From: Alphaproteobacteria bacterium
GTDB lineage: Bacteria > Pseudomonadota > Alphaproteobacteria > Caulobacterales > Caulobacteraceae
DNA: 10,806 nucleotides
Direction: 5' to 3'
NCBI GenBank assembly: GCA_018895795.1
Contig: JAHINZ010000053.1
Span: 1 to 10,806 of the forward strand
The notes under the pieces were generated by a model, which searched no databases, was not told the origin of the DNA, and saw only the letters and a list, made by a program, of their open reading frames with translations. A program made the position numbers and the translations under genes. The first letter of the stretch is position 1, and each line of letters begins with the position of its first letter. This document shows, in pieces, positions 1-7,040 of this stretch.

Positions 1-321
1 CCACAGGATGACGATCGAGAACACGAAATCCAGAAAGTGCTCGGGCTGCGGCCACACGGCGACGACGGCCACCAGGATCAGCGCGGCGAACCAGCCCGAG
101 CGGCCGCGGTCATGCAGGCGCTTGGACAGCAAGCAGGCGCCGGAGAACAGCAGGATCGGATAGATGAACCAGCCCGTCAGCCAGTGAAGCGTAAAGTTGG
201 CCAGGGCCTCATAGAAGGTGGCGAAGCCGATCAAGACCGCCGAGGCGATCAGGAACGGCGTGCGCGACAGCCGCCCGTTGGACGACAGAAACAGCTCCGC
301 CCATTCCGTCTGACCGTTCAT
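1..321 (-). CDS. DUF805 family inner-membrane protein, C-terminus cut by window edge
   Basis: The frame from the ATG at 321-319 stays open to base 1, giving 107 N-terminal residues without a stop. The family signature is clear: an N-terminal GRLSR motif (residues 16-20) just before the first membrane helix, and the KRLHDRGRSGWF motif at 67-78 between the second and third helices. Hydrophobic stretches near 22-40, 47-65, 76-90 and 97-106 predict several membrane spans, so it sits in the inner membrane. The molecular role of DUF805 proteins is not established. A GGAG lies 9 nt before the ATG and supports this start. It is 100 bp downstream of pccA on the same strand with no convincing terminator between, so cotranscription is possible but unproven. 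Confidence 0.85.
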   Translation of the reverse strand, partial: MNGQTEWAELFLSSNGRLSRTPFLIASAVLIGFATFYEALANFTLHWLTGWFIYPILLFSGACLLSKRLHDRGRSGWFAALILVAVVAVWPQPEHFLDFVFSIVILW

Positions 322-421
322 GCGTAAGGGCTCCAGCGACTCTCGCGGCCGAACCTAAGCCTCAAGGTCGCCAAGTGAAAGTCGCCAAGCAGCCACAGCT
401 TTGGCGAAATGCGCCTTTGCC

Positions 422-2416
422 CTACGCGAACTCCACCAGCACCTCATCCGCCGCCACAGGATCGCCGCCCTTGGCGTTGACGGCCTTGACCACGCCGTCG
501 CGCTCGGCGCGGATGATGTTCTGCATCTTCATGGCCTCGAGCACGCAGACCACCTCGCCCTCGCGAACCTGTTGGCCGGCGGTGACGTCCATCGAGACCA
601 CCAGGCCCGGCATCGGCGAGAGCACCAGCTTGGAGGTGTCGGCCGGCTGGCGCTCGGGCAGCCGGTCGTGCAACTCGGCCGAGCGCGGGCTCAGCACCAG
701 CACCCGGGCCTTGGCGGCGCGGTGGCGGATGGTGAAGCCCTCGGCGGCCGGGGCCACCTGGACGGTGAAGGCCACGCCGTCGAGTTCGCCGCGGAAGGTC
801 GGCTTGCCCGGCCGCCAGTCGATGGCGGTCAGGGTCAGGGTGCGGCTCTCATCGAGCAGTTCGACCGACAGCGAGCGCTCGCCCGACAGCTTCACGCGAC
901 GCTTGGCGTGGCCCACGGCCACCACCCACTCGTCACGCACCGGACCATTGGAGATCGTCGCGTTGCTCCGGGCCCGCGCGGCATAGACCCGCTGCATGGC
1001 GGCGGCGGCGGCGGTCAGGATATCGATCTGCCGGGCCGTGGGCTCAGTCCCACCGAAGCCGTCGGGGAATTCATCCTTGATGTAGTTGGTCGACAGCTGA
1101 CCGGAGCGGAACCGCTCCTGGTCCATCACGGCATTGAGGAACGGGATGTTGTGGCCCAAACCCTCGATGTGGAAGTCCTCCAGGGCGCGGCCCATGCCGT
1201 CGACGGCCGCCAGGCGGGTCGGGGCCCAGGTGCACAGCTTGGAGATCATCGGGTCATAGAACATCGAGATCTCGTCGCCTTCGCGCACCCCGGCGTCGTT
1301 GCGGACAACATAGCCTTCATGCTGTCCCTCCTCCGGAGGGTCATAGCGAACGAGGCGGCCGATGCTGGGCAGGAACTTGCGGTAGGGATCCTCGGCATAA
1401 ATCCGGCTCTCGATGGCCCAGCCGTTGATCTTCAGGTCCTTCTGTTCGAAGGCCAACGTCTCGCCCCAGGCCGAGCGGATCATCTGCTCGACCAGGTCCA
1501 GACCCGTGATCAGCTCGGTGACCGGATGTTCGACCTGCAGGCGGGTGTTCATCTCCAGGAAGAAGAAGCTCTTGTCCTGGCCGGCGACGAACTCGACCGT
1601 GCCGGCCGAGTCGTAGTTCACGGCCTTGGACAGGGCCACGGCCTGGGCGCCCATGGCCGCGCGGGTGGCCTCGTCGAGCAGCGGGCTCGGGGCCTCCTCG
1701 ATGACCTTCTGATTGCGACGCTGGATCGAGCATTCGCGCTCGAACAGGTGGACGACATGACCGTGCTTGTCGCCCAGCACCTGAATCTCGATGTGGCGCG
1801 GCGACACGATGAACTTCTCGATGAAGATCCGGTCGTCGCCGAAGCTGGCCTTAGCCTCGGCGCGGACGGCCGGGAAACCCTCCTCGACGTCCTGGCGATG
1901 CCAGGCCACCCGGATGCCCTTGCCGCCGCCGCCGGCCGACGCCTTGATCATCACCGGATAGCCGATCTCCTCGGAGATCTTGATGGCGTGAGCCGTGTCG
2001 TCGATCTCGCCGATATGCCCGGGCACGCAGGAGACGCCGGCGGCCTGGGCGAACTTCTTGCTCTCGATCTTGTCGCCCATGGCTCGGATCGCGCCGGGGT
2101 TGGGACCGATGAACACGATGCCCTCATCGGCGCAGCGCTGAGCGAAGCCGGCGTTCTCAGACAGGAAGCCAAAGCCCGGATGCACGGCCTGGGCGCCGGT
2201 TTGCTTGCAGGCGTCGATGATCTTGTCGGCGACCAGGTAGGACTGGTTGGCCGGAGACGCGCCGATATAGACCGTCTCGTCGGCCATCTCGACGGCCAGG
2301 CTGCCGGCGTCGGCGTCGGAATAGACCACCACCGTCGCGATCCCCAGCCGACGGCACGTCTTGATAACGCGGACGGCGATCTCGCCTCGGTTGGCGATAA
2401 GGATCTTGGTGAACAT
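422..2416 (-). CDS. pccA: Propionyl-CoA carboxylase alpha subunit (biotin carboxylase plus biotin carrier)
   Basis: This 664-residue protein carboxylates its own biotin with ATP and bicarbonate. Its partner beta subunit, not in this window, passes the carboxyl group to propionyl-CoA to make methylmalonyl-CoA, in the cytoplasm. An N-terminal biotin carboxylase half starts with ILIANRGEIAVRV and carries the ATP-binding Lys116, the glycine-rich loop GGGGKG (162-167), the motif RECSIQRRNQK (228-237 region) and EMNTRLQVEHP (288-298). A poorly conserved middle (about 475-590) fits the beta-contacting BT domain. The C-terminal biotinyl domain has EAMKM with the biotin-accepting Lys630. The EAMKMQN biotin site, ERECSIQRRNQKVIEEAPS and the segment INGWAIESRIYAEDPY fit PCC better than methylcrotonyl-CoA carboxylase. 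The ATG at 2416 is chosen because AGGGGAAG lies just upstream; an in-frame GTG at 2455 lacks a ribosome site and would precede the predicted transcription start. Substrate range (acetyl-CoA as well) cannot be read from sequence. Confidence 0.93.
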   Translation of the reverse strand: MFTKILIANRGEIAVRVIKTCRRLGIATVVVYSDADAGSLAVEMADETVYIGASPANQSYLVADKIIDACKQTGAQAVHPGFGFLSENAGFAQRCADEGIVFIGPNPGAIRAMGDKIESKKFAQAAGVSCVPGHIGEIDDTAHAIKISEEIGYPVMIKASAGGGGKGIRVAWHRQDVEEGFPAVRAEAKASFGDDRIFIEKFIVSPRHIEIQVLGDKHGHVVHLFERECSIQRRNQKVIEEAPSPLLDEATRAAMGAQAVALSKAVNYDSAGTVEFVAGQDKSFFFLEMNTRLQVEHPVTELITGLDLVEQMIRSAWGETLAFEQKDLKINGWAIESRIYAEDPYRKFLPSIGRLVRYDPPEEGQHEGYVVRNDAGVREGDEISMFYDPMISKLCTWAPTRLAAVDGMGRALEDFHIEGLGHNIPFLNAVMDQERFRSGQLSTNYIKDEFPDGFGGTEPTARQIDILTAAAAAMQRVYAARARSNATISNGPVRDEWVVAVGHAKRRVKLSGERSLSVELLDESRTLTLTAIDWRPGKPTFRGELDGVAFTVQVAPAAEGFTIRHRAAKARVLVLSPRSAELHDRLPERQPADTSKLVLSPMPGLVVSMDVTAGQQVREGEVVCVLEAMKMQNIIRAERDGVVKAVNAKGGDPVAADEVLVEFA

Positions 2417-2455
2417 GCGGACTTCCCCTGCGGGCTCTATTGTCTTGTTGGACAC

Positions 2456-2483
2456 GGGTTAGCAGGCCCACGCCTGTTTGCAA
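2456..2483 (-). promoter_or_regulatory. Candidate pccA promoter
   Basis: Read leftward, TTGCAAA (2483-2477), a 13-bp spacer and GCTAACCC (2463-2456) resemble the Caulobacter housekeeping consensus TTGACGS, 10-14 bp, GCTANAWC. The -10 departs from consensus at two bases. Transcription would start near 2450, leaving a short leader that contains the AGGGGAAG ribosome site before the ATG at 2416. Inferred from pattern only. Confidence 0.35.
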
Positions 2484-2506
2484 CCTTGCCCCTAGGGCGC
2501 TAAACC
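2478..2506 (+). promoter_or_regulatory. Candidate promoter for the LamG-toroid gene
   Basis: TTGCAAC (2478-2484), a 14-bp spacer and GCTAAACC (2499-2506) resemble TTGACGS, 10-14 bp, GCTANAWC; the -10 matches seven of eight positions and the -35 four of seven. The start point would be near 2512, leaving about 60 nt of leader before the GTG at 2573. The -35 hexamer TTGCAA is its own reverse complement and is shared with the leftward pccA promoter candidate. Confidence 0.4.
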
Positions 2507-2519
2507 CGACCTAGGGGCA
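2487..2519. promoter_or_regulatory. Perfect 10-bp inverted repeat flanking the -10, probable operator
   Basis: TGCCCCTAGG (2487-2496) and CCTAGGGGCA (2510-2519) are exact reverse complements separated by 13 bp. Each arm also contains the palindrome CCTAGG, the two copies being 19 bp apart. The rightward -10 candidate GCTAAACC lies in the spacer, so a protein bound to both arms would cover the promoter. CTAG is a rare tetranucleotide in many bacterial genomes, which makes two copies within 25 bp stand out. The binding protein is unknown. The repeat could fold as a hairpin, but the predicted transcript would start inside it, so an operator is preferred over a terminator. Confidence 0.5.
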
Positions 2520-2572
2520 TGACACCGGTTACCAAAAACAATGCTCAAGATGTGTTCATGGGAGAAGCGTTC

Positions 2573-5500
2573 GTGACCAAGGTCCTGTTTCTGGGGTCCG
2601 CCTGTCTGTCGATTCTGGCGGGAGCAGCCAACGCCGCCGACGAACCAGGGCTGCTGTTCCATCTTTCCGCCGACAAGGGCCTGATCGCCGACCTCGCCAA
2701 AGGCGATCCCGTCCCCAACTTCGCTGAGAAGGTGACGCCGATCGCCGACGGCGCGTTCGGCAGAGGCCTGCACGCCGAGGATACCGGCGTGGTCTCCTGG
2801 AACGCGCCCGGCAATATCCAGGCTCAGCGCGGGTCGCTCGCCTTCTTTTGGCGCTCCGGCTATCCGGTCGGCGTCGCGCCCTTCGTGATCTTCCGGGTCG
2901 GCTTCGCCGATCACTCCAGCTGGGACATGGCGTTCCTGCGCATGGACTGGAACGGTCACGGCTTCGACGCCTTCGTCACCGACAACGGCCTGGCCCGCAC
3001 CCGCGTCTCCTTCACGCTGGACAAGCCGCCGGCCGCCGACGTCTGGACCCACCTGGCCTTGACCTGGGACGAGACCCAGGGGGTTCAGCTCTTTGTCGAT
3101 GGCAAGCTGGCCAAGAAGAACGAGACCAAGGCTGTCTATGACGCCGGTCTGGACCAGTTCGGCGTCGCCGGCCGGGTGATCGCGCCCCATCAGGTGCAGA
3201 GCCGTTACAATTTCACACGCGGCGGCGATCTGGACGAGGTGAAGGTCTATGACCACGCCCTCGACGCCGCCGCCATCGCTCGGCTCGCCAAGAACGAACC
3301 GGCCCGGACAGAGGCCTCCATCGTCACACTGGACGATCCCGCCGCCCGCGCCGCCTGGCGCCTGCGATACGGCTGGAACCGCAAGGACGACGCGCCGCCC
3401 TATCTGTCCGCGCCCGCCACCACGATCCGCAAGGTCGAGTTCACCGACGCCAAGGACAAGAAGGAATGGATGTGGCGGGCCAATGACGGCATCCAGGAGA
3501 CCACCTGGCCCGGCGTCTACAACCGCTCGCGGCTCAAGGGCCGCAACGACTATTTCCAGCTGCCCGACTGGAACGTCTATGTCGAGGGCGGCGAGGCGCT
3601 GACGCTGTCCCTGCCCGACGAGCCGATCAATCGCCTGGAAATCCAGGGCGCCGCCTATGGCGACCTGAGCTGGGCTGCGGCCAACGGCGCGTCGACCAAG
3701 ATCGCAACCCGAGCCAAGGACCAGGCCCGTACCTTCACCACCCTGGCCCAGCCGCTGAAAGGCGGCGTACTGACCTTCACCAACACCGACCAGGAAACCC
3801 CGATCCAGGAGCTCTGGGCCTATAACGTGACCGCCGGCGCCGAGCCGAAGGACGCGTTCAAGATGAGCTACACGGTCCGCTCGGACGTGGCGCCCGACTA
3901 TCTGAACCTGGCCGATCTCAACGCCTATATCGTCGGTCGCCATCCGGCGGGCGAGCGCGCGACGGTCGTGGCCCTGCCCGAGGGCGCGCCGATGCGCAAA
4001 CGCCCGGCCGGCGACCTGGACGCCAAGGGCCTGCCGATCGTCCATGTGCTGATCCCGTCGGGCTTTGGCGACGCGCCGCCCGCCCAGCCCCTGGCCCGCA
4101 ACTGGGCCTATGGCTGGGAGAACGCCCGCGACGGCCTGGACGGCATCGCCATCGACATCCCCGCCCTGCCTGCCCCCACCTTGCCCACATCGGCGGACGG
4201 CGCGCTGATCCCGCTGAACATCCAGGTCAAGGATCCGATCTGGCCCGGTCGCAACATGATCGACGTCAGCGTCTCGGTGAAGCCGGGCGAGGCCCGCACT
4301 GTCTGGCTGGACCTGCGCGACCGCATCCTGACCGCCGACAGCCTCTATCTGACGATCGCCGCCGACAGCGCCAGCTTCGGACCCAAGGCGCTGGATGGGG
4401 CGAAGATCCGTCTGGTCTTGAAGGATCGCGACGCTGCAAAAGTCGAGCACGTCGCCGATCGCCTGAACCAGGTGAAGGACAATTGGGCCTTCCTGGTCGA
4501 GGAGCACACCACCTCCAAGCGCCAGGGTCTGTATCGCCGCCTCAACACCGACATTTCCGACCTGCTACGGGTGGACCCCGACAACAAGATCGCCCGCGAA
4601 TATTGGGGCGACATCACCTTCGGCAGCCAGGGCTGGCCGGCCTTTGACCAACCCAAGCCTACCGATGGCACACCCTTGTGGGCCTTCCGCCAGGTCGAGG
4701 ACCTGAAATTGGTCGCCAAGTTCGTCAACTGGTGGATCGACGAGCGCCAGGTCGACTATGGCGACTTCGGCGGCGGCATCTCCGACGACAGCGACCTGAC
4801 CCAGCAATGGCCCGGCGTCGCGCTGATGGGCGTCGAACCCGACAAGATCAAAGCCTCGCTGAACCGGCTGACCGACGCCGCCTACAAGAACGGCATGTTC
4901 ACCGACGGCCTGTCGACCATCGTGACCGACGAACTGCACGCCTATGAAGAGGGCATCAATTCCAACAGCGAAGCGATGTATCTCGACTACGGCGATCCTC
5001 TGGCAGTCGAGCGGCTGTTCACGACGGTCAAGGCCTTGCCCCGGATCATCGACAAGAACCCGGCCGGCCACGTCCACTTCAACACCAACTGGTACAACGG
5101 CGCGATGTCGTATCGCGAGGGACCTTGGGAGTGGCAAAAACCCTATTCCTTCGGCGTCACCCACCCGGCGATCCTGATCAGCGACTACAATAATGACCCC
5201 ACGGCCCGGAGCCTGGTGCTTGGCTTGGCCGACGGCTATTTGGCCCACGTGGCCAAGGACGGCTCCTATCCCAACGAGATCAACTGGCGCAGCGACGCCG
5301 AGCGCGGGGGCACGGTGCTGCAAGGCTCCGGCGCCGGCGGACCGTTCCAGGTGTTCTGGCAAGCCTGGCGCTTGACCGGCGACGCCAAGTACCTGGCGCC
5401 TATCCAATGGCGGATCGACAAGAGCGGCATCAAGTCACTGCAGGACATCAACGAGAACGCTTTGGCTGCGCTGAAGCTGGACACCCTCAACAAGGCCGCC

Positions 5501-6370
5501 ATCCTCAAGCTGGCCGCCAAAGGCGGGTCGCTGGAGCGCTATGCCGCCTGGACGCTGACCGGCGACAAGGCCTACCTCGACGACCTGTATGCCGACGAGA
5601 TCCAGTGGGCCTCGCAGCACATGTATATGCACACCGAGGGTCACTGGTGGTCCGACCGGGTGGAAATTCCCAGCGATATCTTGCAACGCTCACGCCTGGG
5701 CGGCATCGCCAACAAACGCTCCCAGATGACGCCGGGCCACACGGTCAGCTGGCGGTTCGCGGGCGACGCAAAGGGCGAGGACGTCGCCCTCCTGGTCAAG
5801 GGAAGCGATCCGAAGGCCTTCAAGGTCGTGGCTTACAATCTGAGCGACAAGCCGGTGGTCGCCACGATGACCGGTTGGGGCGTCGCGCCGGGTCAATGGA
5901 ACCTGACGCAAGGGCTCGACGCCAATGGCGACGACGCCATCGATGGAACCGGCGAAAGCCGCTCGGTCGCCTTCGAGCGCACCAAGTCGGTGACCCTGAC
6001 CCTGGCCCCGCGCCAGACGACGATCGTCGACATGGCCCTGACCCAGCCCGGCGATGATCCGGCCCGGCGCGCCGATCTGGGCGTCGGACGCGGCGACGTC
6101 ACGGTGAAGGGTCCGACCATCACCGTCCAGGTCCACAGCCTGGGCGCTCAGGACGCCAAGGCGGCCAAGCTCGAACTGATCGACGCCTCCGACAAGGTGT
6201 TGGCCTCCGCGCCGGTTCCGGCCCTGAAGGCTCCGACCGACCTTCTGCCCAAGACCGCCAGTCTGCGACTGAAGATCCCAGGCGGCGTGAAGGCCGCCGG
6301 ACTGCGCGTTCGCCTGGTGTCCGAGCAACCGCAAATCACCGCCCTCAATGACGAGGTGTTGCTGCCATGA
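2573..6370 (+). CDS. Large exported LamG-domain protein with putative alpha-toroid carbohydrate-active region
   Basis: About 1265 residues. A type I signal peptide (hydrophobic residues 4-19, cleavage likely after ANA, residue 21) sends it to the periplasm or outside. Residues about 25-240 form a LamG/concanavalin-type beta-sandwich, with the typical WTHLALTWD and VQLFVDGKLAKK motifs and the closing DLDEVKVYDHALDAAAIARL segment. Residues about 280-440 look like another beta-rich module. From about 705 to 1050 come aromatic- and acid-rich helical segments (NWWIDERQVDYGDFGGG near 718; FNTNWYNGAMSYREGPWEW near 835; HTEGHWWSDR near 1019) of the kind seen in alpha/alpha-toroid glycosidases and polysaccharide lyases. 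The last 90 residues resemble a CARDB-type beta-sandwich. I cannot assign a CAZy family, so substrate and reaction are unknown. The GTG at 2573 is preferred for its GGGAGAAG ribosome site and immediate signal peptide; an in-frame ATG at 2519 would add 18 residues. A GlcG/HbpS-like gene follows 23 bp downstream. Confidence 0.85.
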   Translation: MTKVLFLGSACLSILAGAANAADEPGLLFHLSADKGLIADLAKGDPVPNFAEKVTPIADGAFGRGLHAEDTGVVSWNAPGNIQAQRGSLAFFWRSGYPVGVAPFVIFRVGFADHSSWDMAFLRMDWNGHGFDAFVTDNGLARTRVSFTLDKPPAADVWTHLALTWDETQGVQLFVDGKLAKKNETKAVYDAGLDQFGVAGRVIAPHQVQSRYNFTRGGDLDEVKVYDHALDAAAIARLAKNEPARTEASIVTLDDPAARAAWRLRYGWNRKDDAPPYLSAPATTIRKVEFTDAKDKKEWMWRANDGIQETTWPGVYNRSRLKGRNDYFQLPDWNVYVEGGEALTLSLPDEPINRLEIQGAAYGDLSWAAANGASTKIATRAKDQARTFTTLAQPLKGGVLTFTNTDQETPIQELWAYNVTAGAEPKDAFKMSYTVRSDVAPDYLNLADLNAYIVGRHPAGERATVVALPEGAPMRKRPAGDLDAKGLPIVHVLIPSGFGDAPPAQPLARNWAYGWENARDGLDGIAIDIPALPAPTLPTSADGALIPLNIQVKDPIWPGRNMIDVSVSVKPGEARTVWLDLRDRILTADSLYLTIAADSASFGPKALDGAKIRLVLKDRDAAKVEHVADRLNQVKDNWAFLVEEHTTSKRQGLYRRLNTDISDLLRVDPDNKIAREYWGDITFGSQGWPAFDQPKPTDGTPLWAFRQVEDLKLVAKFVNWWIDERQVDYGDFGGGISDDSDLTQQWPGVALMGVEPDKIKASLNRLTDAAYKNGMFTDGLSTIVTDELHAYEEGINSNSEAMYLDYGDPLAVERLFTTVKALPRIIDKNPAGHVHFNTNWYNGAMSYREGPWEWQKPYSFGVTHPAILISDYNNDPTARSLVLGLADGYLAHVAKDGSYPNEINWRSDAERGGTVLQGSGAGGPFQVFWQAWRLTGDAKYLAPIQWRIDKSGIKSLQDINENALAALKLDTLNKAAILKLAAKGGSLERYAAWTLTGDKAYLDDLYADEIQWASQHMYMHTEGHWWSDRVEIPSDILQRSRLGGIANKRSQMTPGHTVSWRFAGDAKGEDVALLVKGSDPKAFKVVAYNLSDKPVVATMTGWGVAPGQWNLTQGLDANGDDAIDGTGESRSVAFERTKSVTLTLAPRQTTIVDMALTQPGDDPARRADLGVGRGDVTVKGPTITVQVHSLGAQDAKAAKLELIDASDKVLASAPVPALKAPTDLLPKTASLRLKIPGGVKAAGLRVRLVSEQPQITALNDEVLLP

Positions 6371-6393
6371 TCCGCCTCAAGGAGACTTCCGCC

Positions 6394-6912
6394 ATGAAGA
6401 ACACCCCCGCCGCGATCCTCGCCATTCTGGCTCTGGGCGTCGCCGCCCCGGCTCTGGCCCAGACAGCTCTGGCCCAGACAGCTCCGGCCGCGACGCCTAC
6501 GGCCCCCGCCCTGACCTATGGTCGTTCGATCACCCTGACCGAAGCCAAGACGGCCGTGGCCGCCGCCGAGGCCGAGGCCCGCAAGAACGGCTGGTTCATG
6601 GTTATCGCCGTGGTCGAACCGAACGGCGCCCTGGTGCTGAGCGAAAAGATGGACGGCGCGCAATATGGCTCCAACGACGTGGCGCGCCGCAAGGCCGAGA
6701 CCTCGGCCAGCTTCCGCCGTCCGACCGCCTATTTCCAGGACGCCGTGAAGGGCGGAAACCTCAACTCGATGTTCACCGGCGCCCTGGCGATCGAGGGCGG
6801 CGAACTGTTGATCATCGACGGCCGCATCGTCGGCGCGATCGGCGCGTCGGGCGGATCCGGCGCCCAGGACGGCCAGGTGGCCCGCGCGGGCGTCGCCGCC
6901 CTGGCGAGGTAA
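6394..6912 (+). CDS. Exported GlcG/HbpS-like (haem-degrading family, DUF336) protein
   Basis: 172 residues with a signal peptide (hydrophobic 6-20, cleavage at ALA-Q near residue 22), then a 130-residue GlcG/HbpS domain. Typical family segments are AVVEPNGALV (72-81), SNDVARRKAETSASFRRPT (93-111), IIDGRIVGAIGASGG (140-154) and a closing helix with VARAGVAAL. Members such as Streptomyces HbpS bind haem and act in redox sensing, while GlcG sits in glycolate operons with no settled function; no such activity can be read here. AAGGAG at 6379-6384, 9 nt before this ATG, fixes the start; the in-frame ATG at 6367 overlapping the upstream stop is less likely. Spacing of 23 bp to the upstream LamG-toroid gene indicates an operon, so both products probably act outside the cytoplasm. 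The pre-protein carries a duplicated ALAQT at the cleavage site. Confidence 0.88.
   Translation: MKNTPAAILAILALGVAAPALAQTALAQTAPAATPTAPALTYGRSITLTEAKTAVAAAEAEARKNGWFMVIAVVEPNGALVLSEKMDGAQYGSNDVARRKAETSASFRRPTAYFQDAVKGGNLNSMFTGALAIEGGELLIIDGRIVGAIGASGGSGAQDGQVARAGVAALAR
6451..6480 (+). repeat. Perfect 15-bp tandem duplication at the signal-peptidase site
   Basis: GCTCTGGCCCAGACA occurs twice in direct succession (6451-6465 and 6466-6480) and is followed by a partial third copy. It is in frame and encodes ALAQT twice, so the pre-protein has two successive ALA-Q signal-peptidase sites. The identity of the two copies at every base suggests a recent slippage event. Confidence 0.9.
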
Positions 6913-6972
6913 CGATTTCAGACAGGCCCTGAATCCAGGCGCGATGATCAGACGAGCGGGGTGGCCAAGCTT

Positions 6973-7016
6973 CCGCCCGGACCCGTTTTGCGGTTCGCCG
7001 CGAACGGCTCGGGCGG
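6973..7016. terminator. Long hairpin between convergent genes, possible bidirectional terminator
   Basis: CCGCCCG (6973-6979) pairs with CGGGCGG (7010-7016), CCGTT (6983-6987) with AACGG (7003-7007), and GCGG (6990-6993) with CCGC (6998-7001) around a TTCG loop, giving 16 pairs with two small interior loops. It lies between the stop of the GlcG/HbpS-like gene and the stop of the DJ-1/PfpI gene. No run of T follows on either strand, so intrinsic termination is uncertain; it could instead protect 3' ends. Confidence 0.45.
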
Positions 7017-7040
7017 GAGAGCTACAAAACGCCCCGCGCA

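Noticed and set aside
366..388. Direct repeat GTCGCCAAG, two copies 14 bp apart
   Set aside because: Nine bases in a GC-rich gap with no symmetry or promoter context; likely chance.
403..415. Small hairpin GGCG-AAATG-CGCC after the pccA stop
   Set aside because: Only four pairs and no T-run, too weak to call a terminator.
998..1013. GGC trinucleotide run
   Set aside because: It encodes a short alanine stretch in the linker of PccA, ordinary in a high-GC genome.
2417..2455. GTG at 2455 as the pccA start
   Set aside because: No ribosome site, adds 13 non-conserved residues, and lies upstream of the predicted transcription start.
401..2503. Long plus-strand open frame of about 700 codons antisense to pccA
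   Set aside because: It mirrors pccA codon by codon, is rich in His, Gly, Leu and Ala with no family motif, and the pccA frame shows all catalytic motifs. It is a product of high GC.
2519..2572. ATG at 2519 as the start of the LamG-toroid gene
   Set aside because: It lies within the inverted repeat, close to the predicted transcription start, has no well-spaced ribosome site, and pushes the signal peptide inward; GTG 2573 fits better.
2492..4507. Long minus-strand open frame of about 671 codons opposite the LamG-toroid gene
   Set aside because: No recognisable domain or ribosome site, and the plus strand encodes a clear signal peptide and LamG domain.
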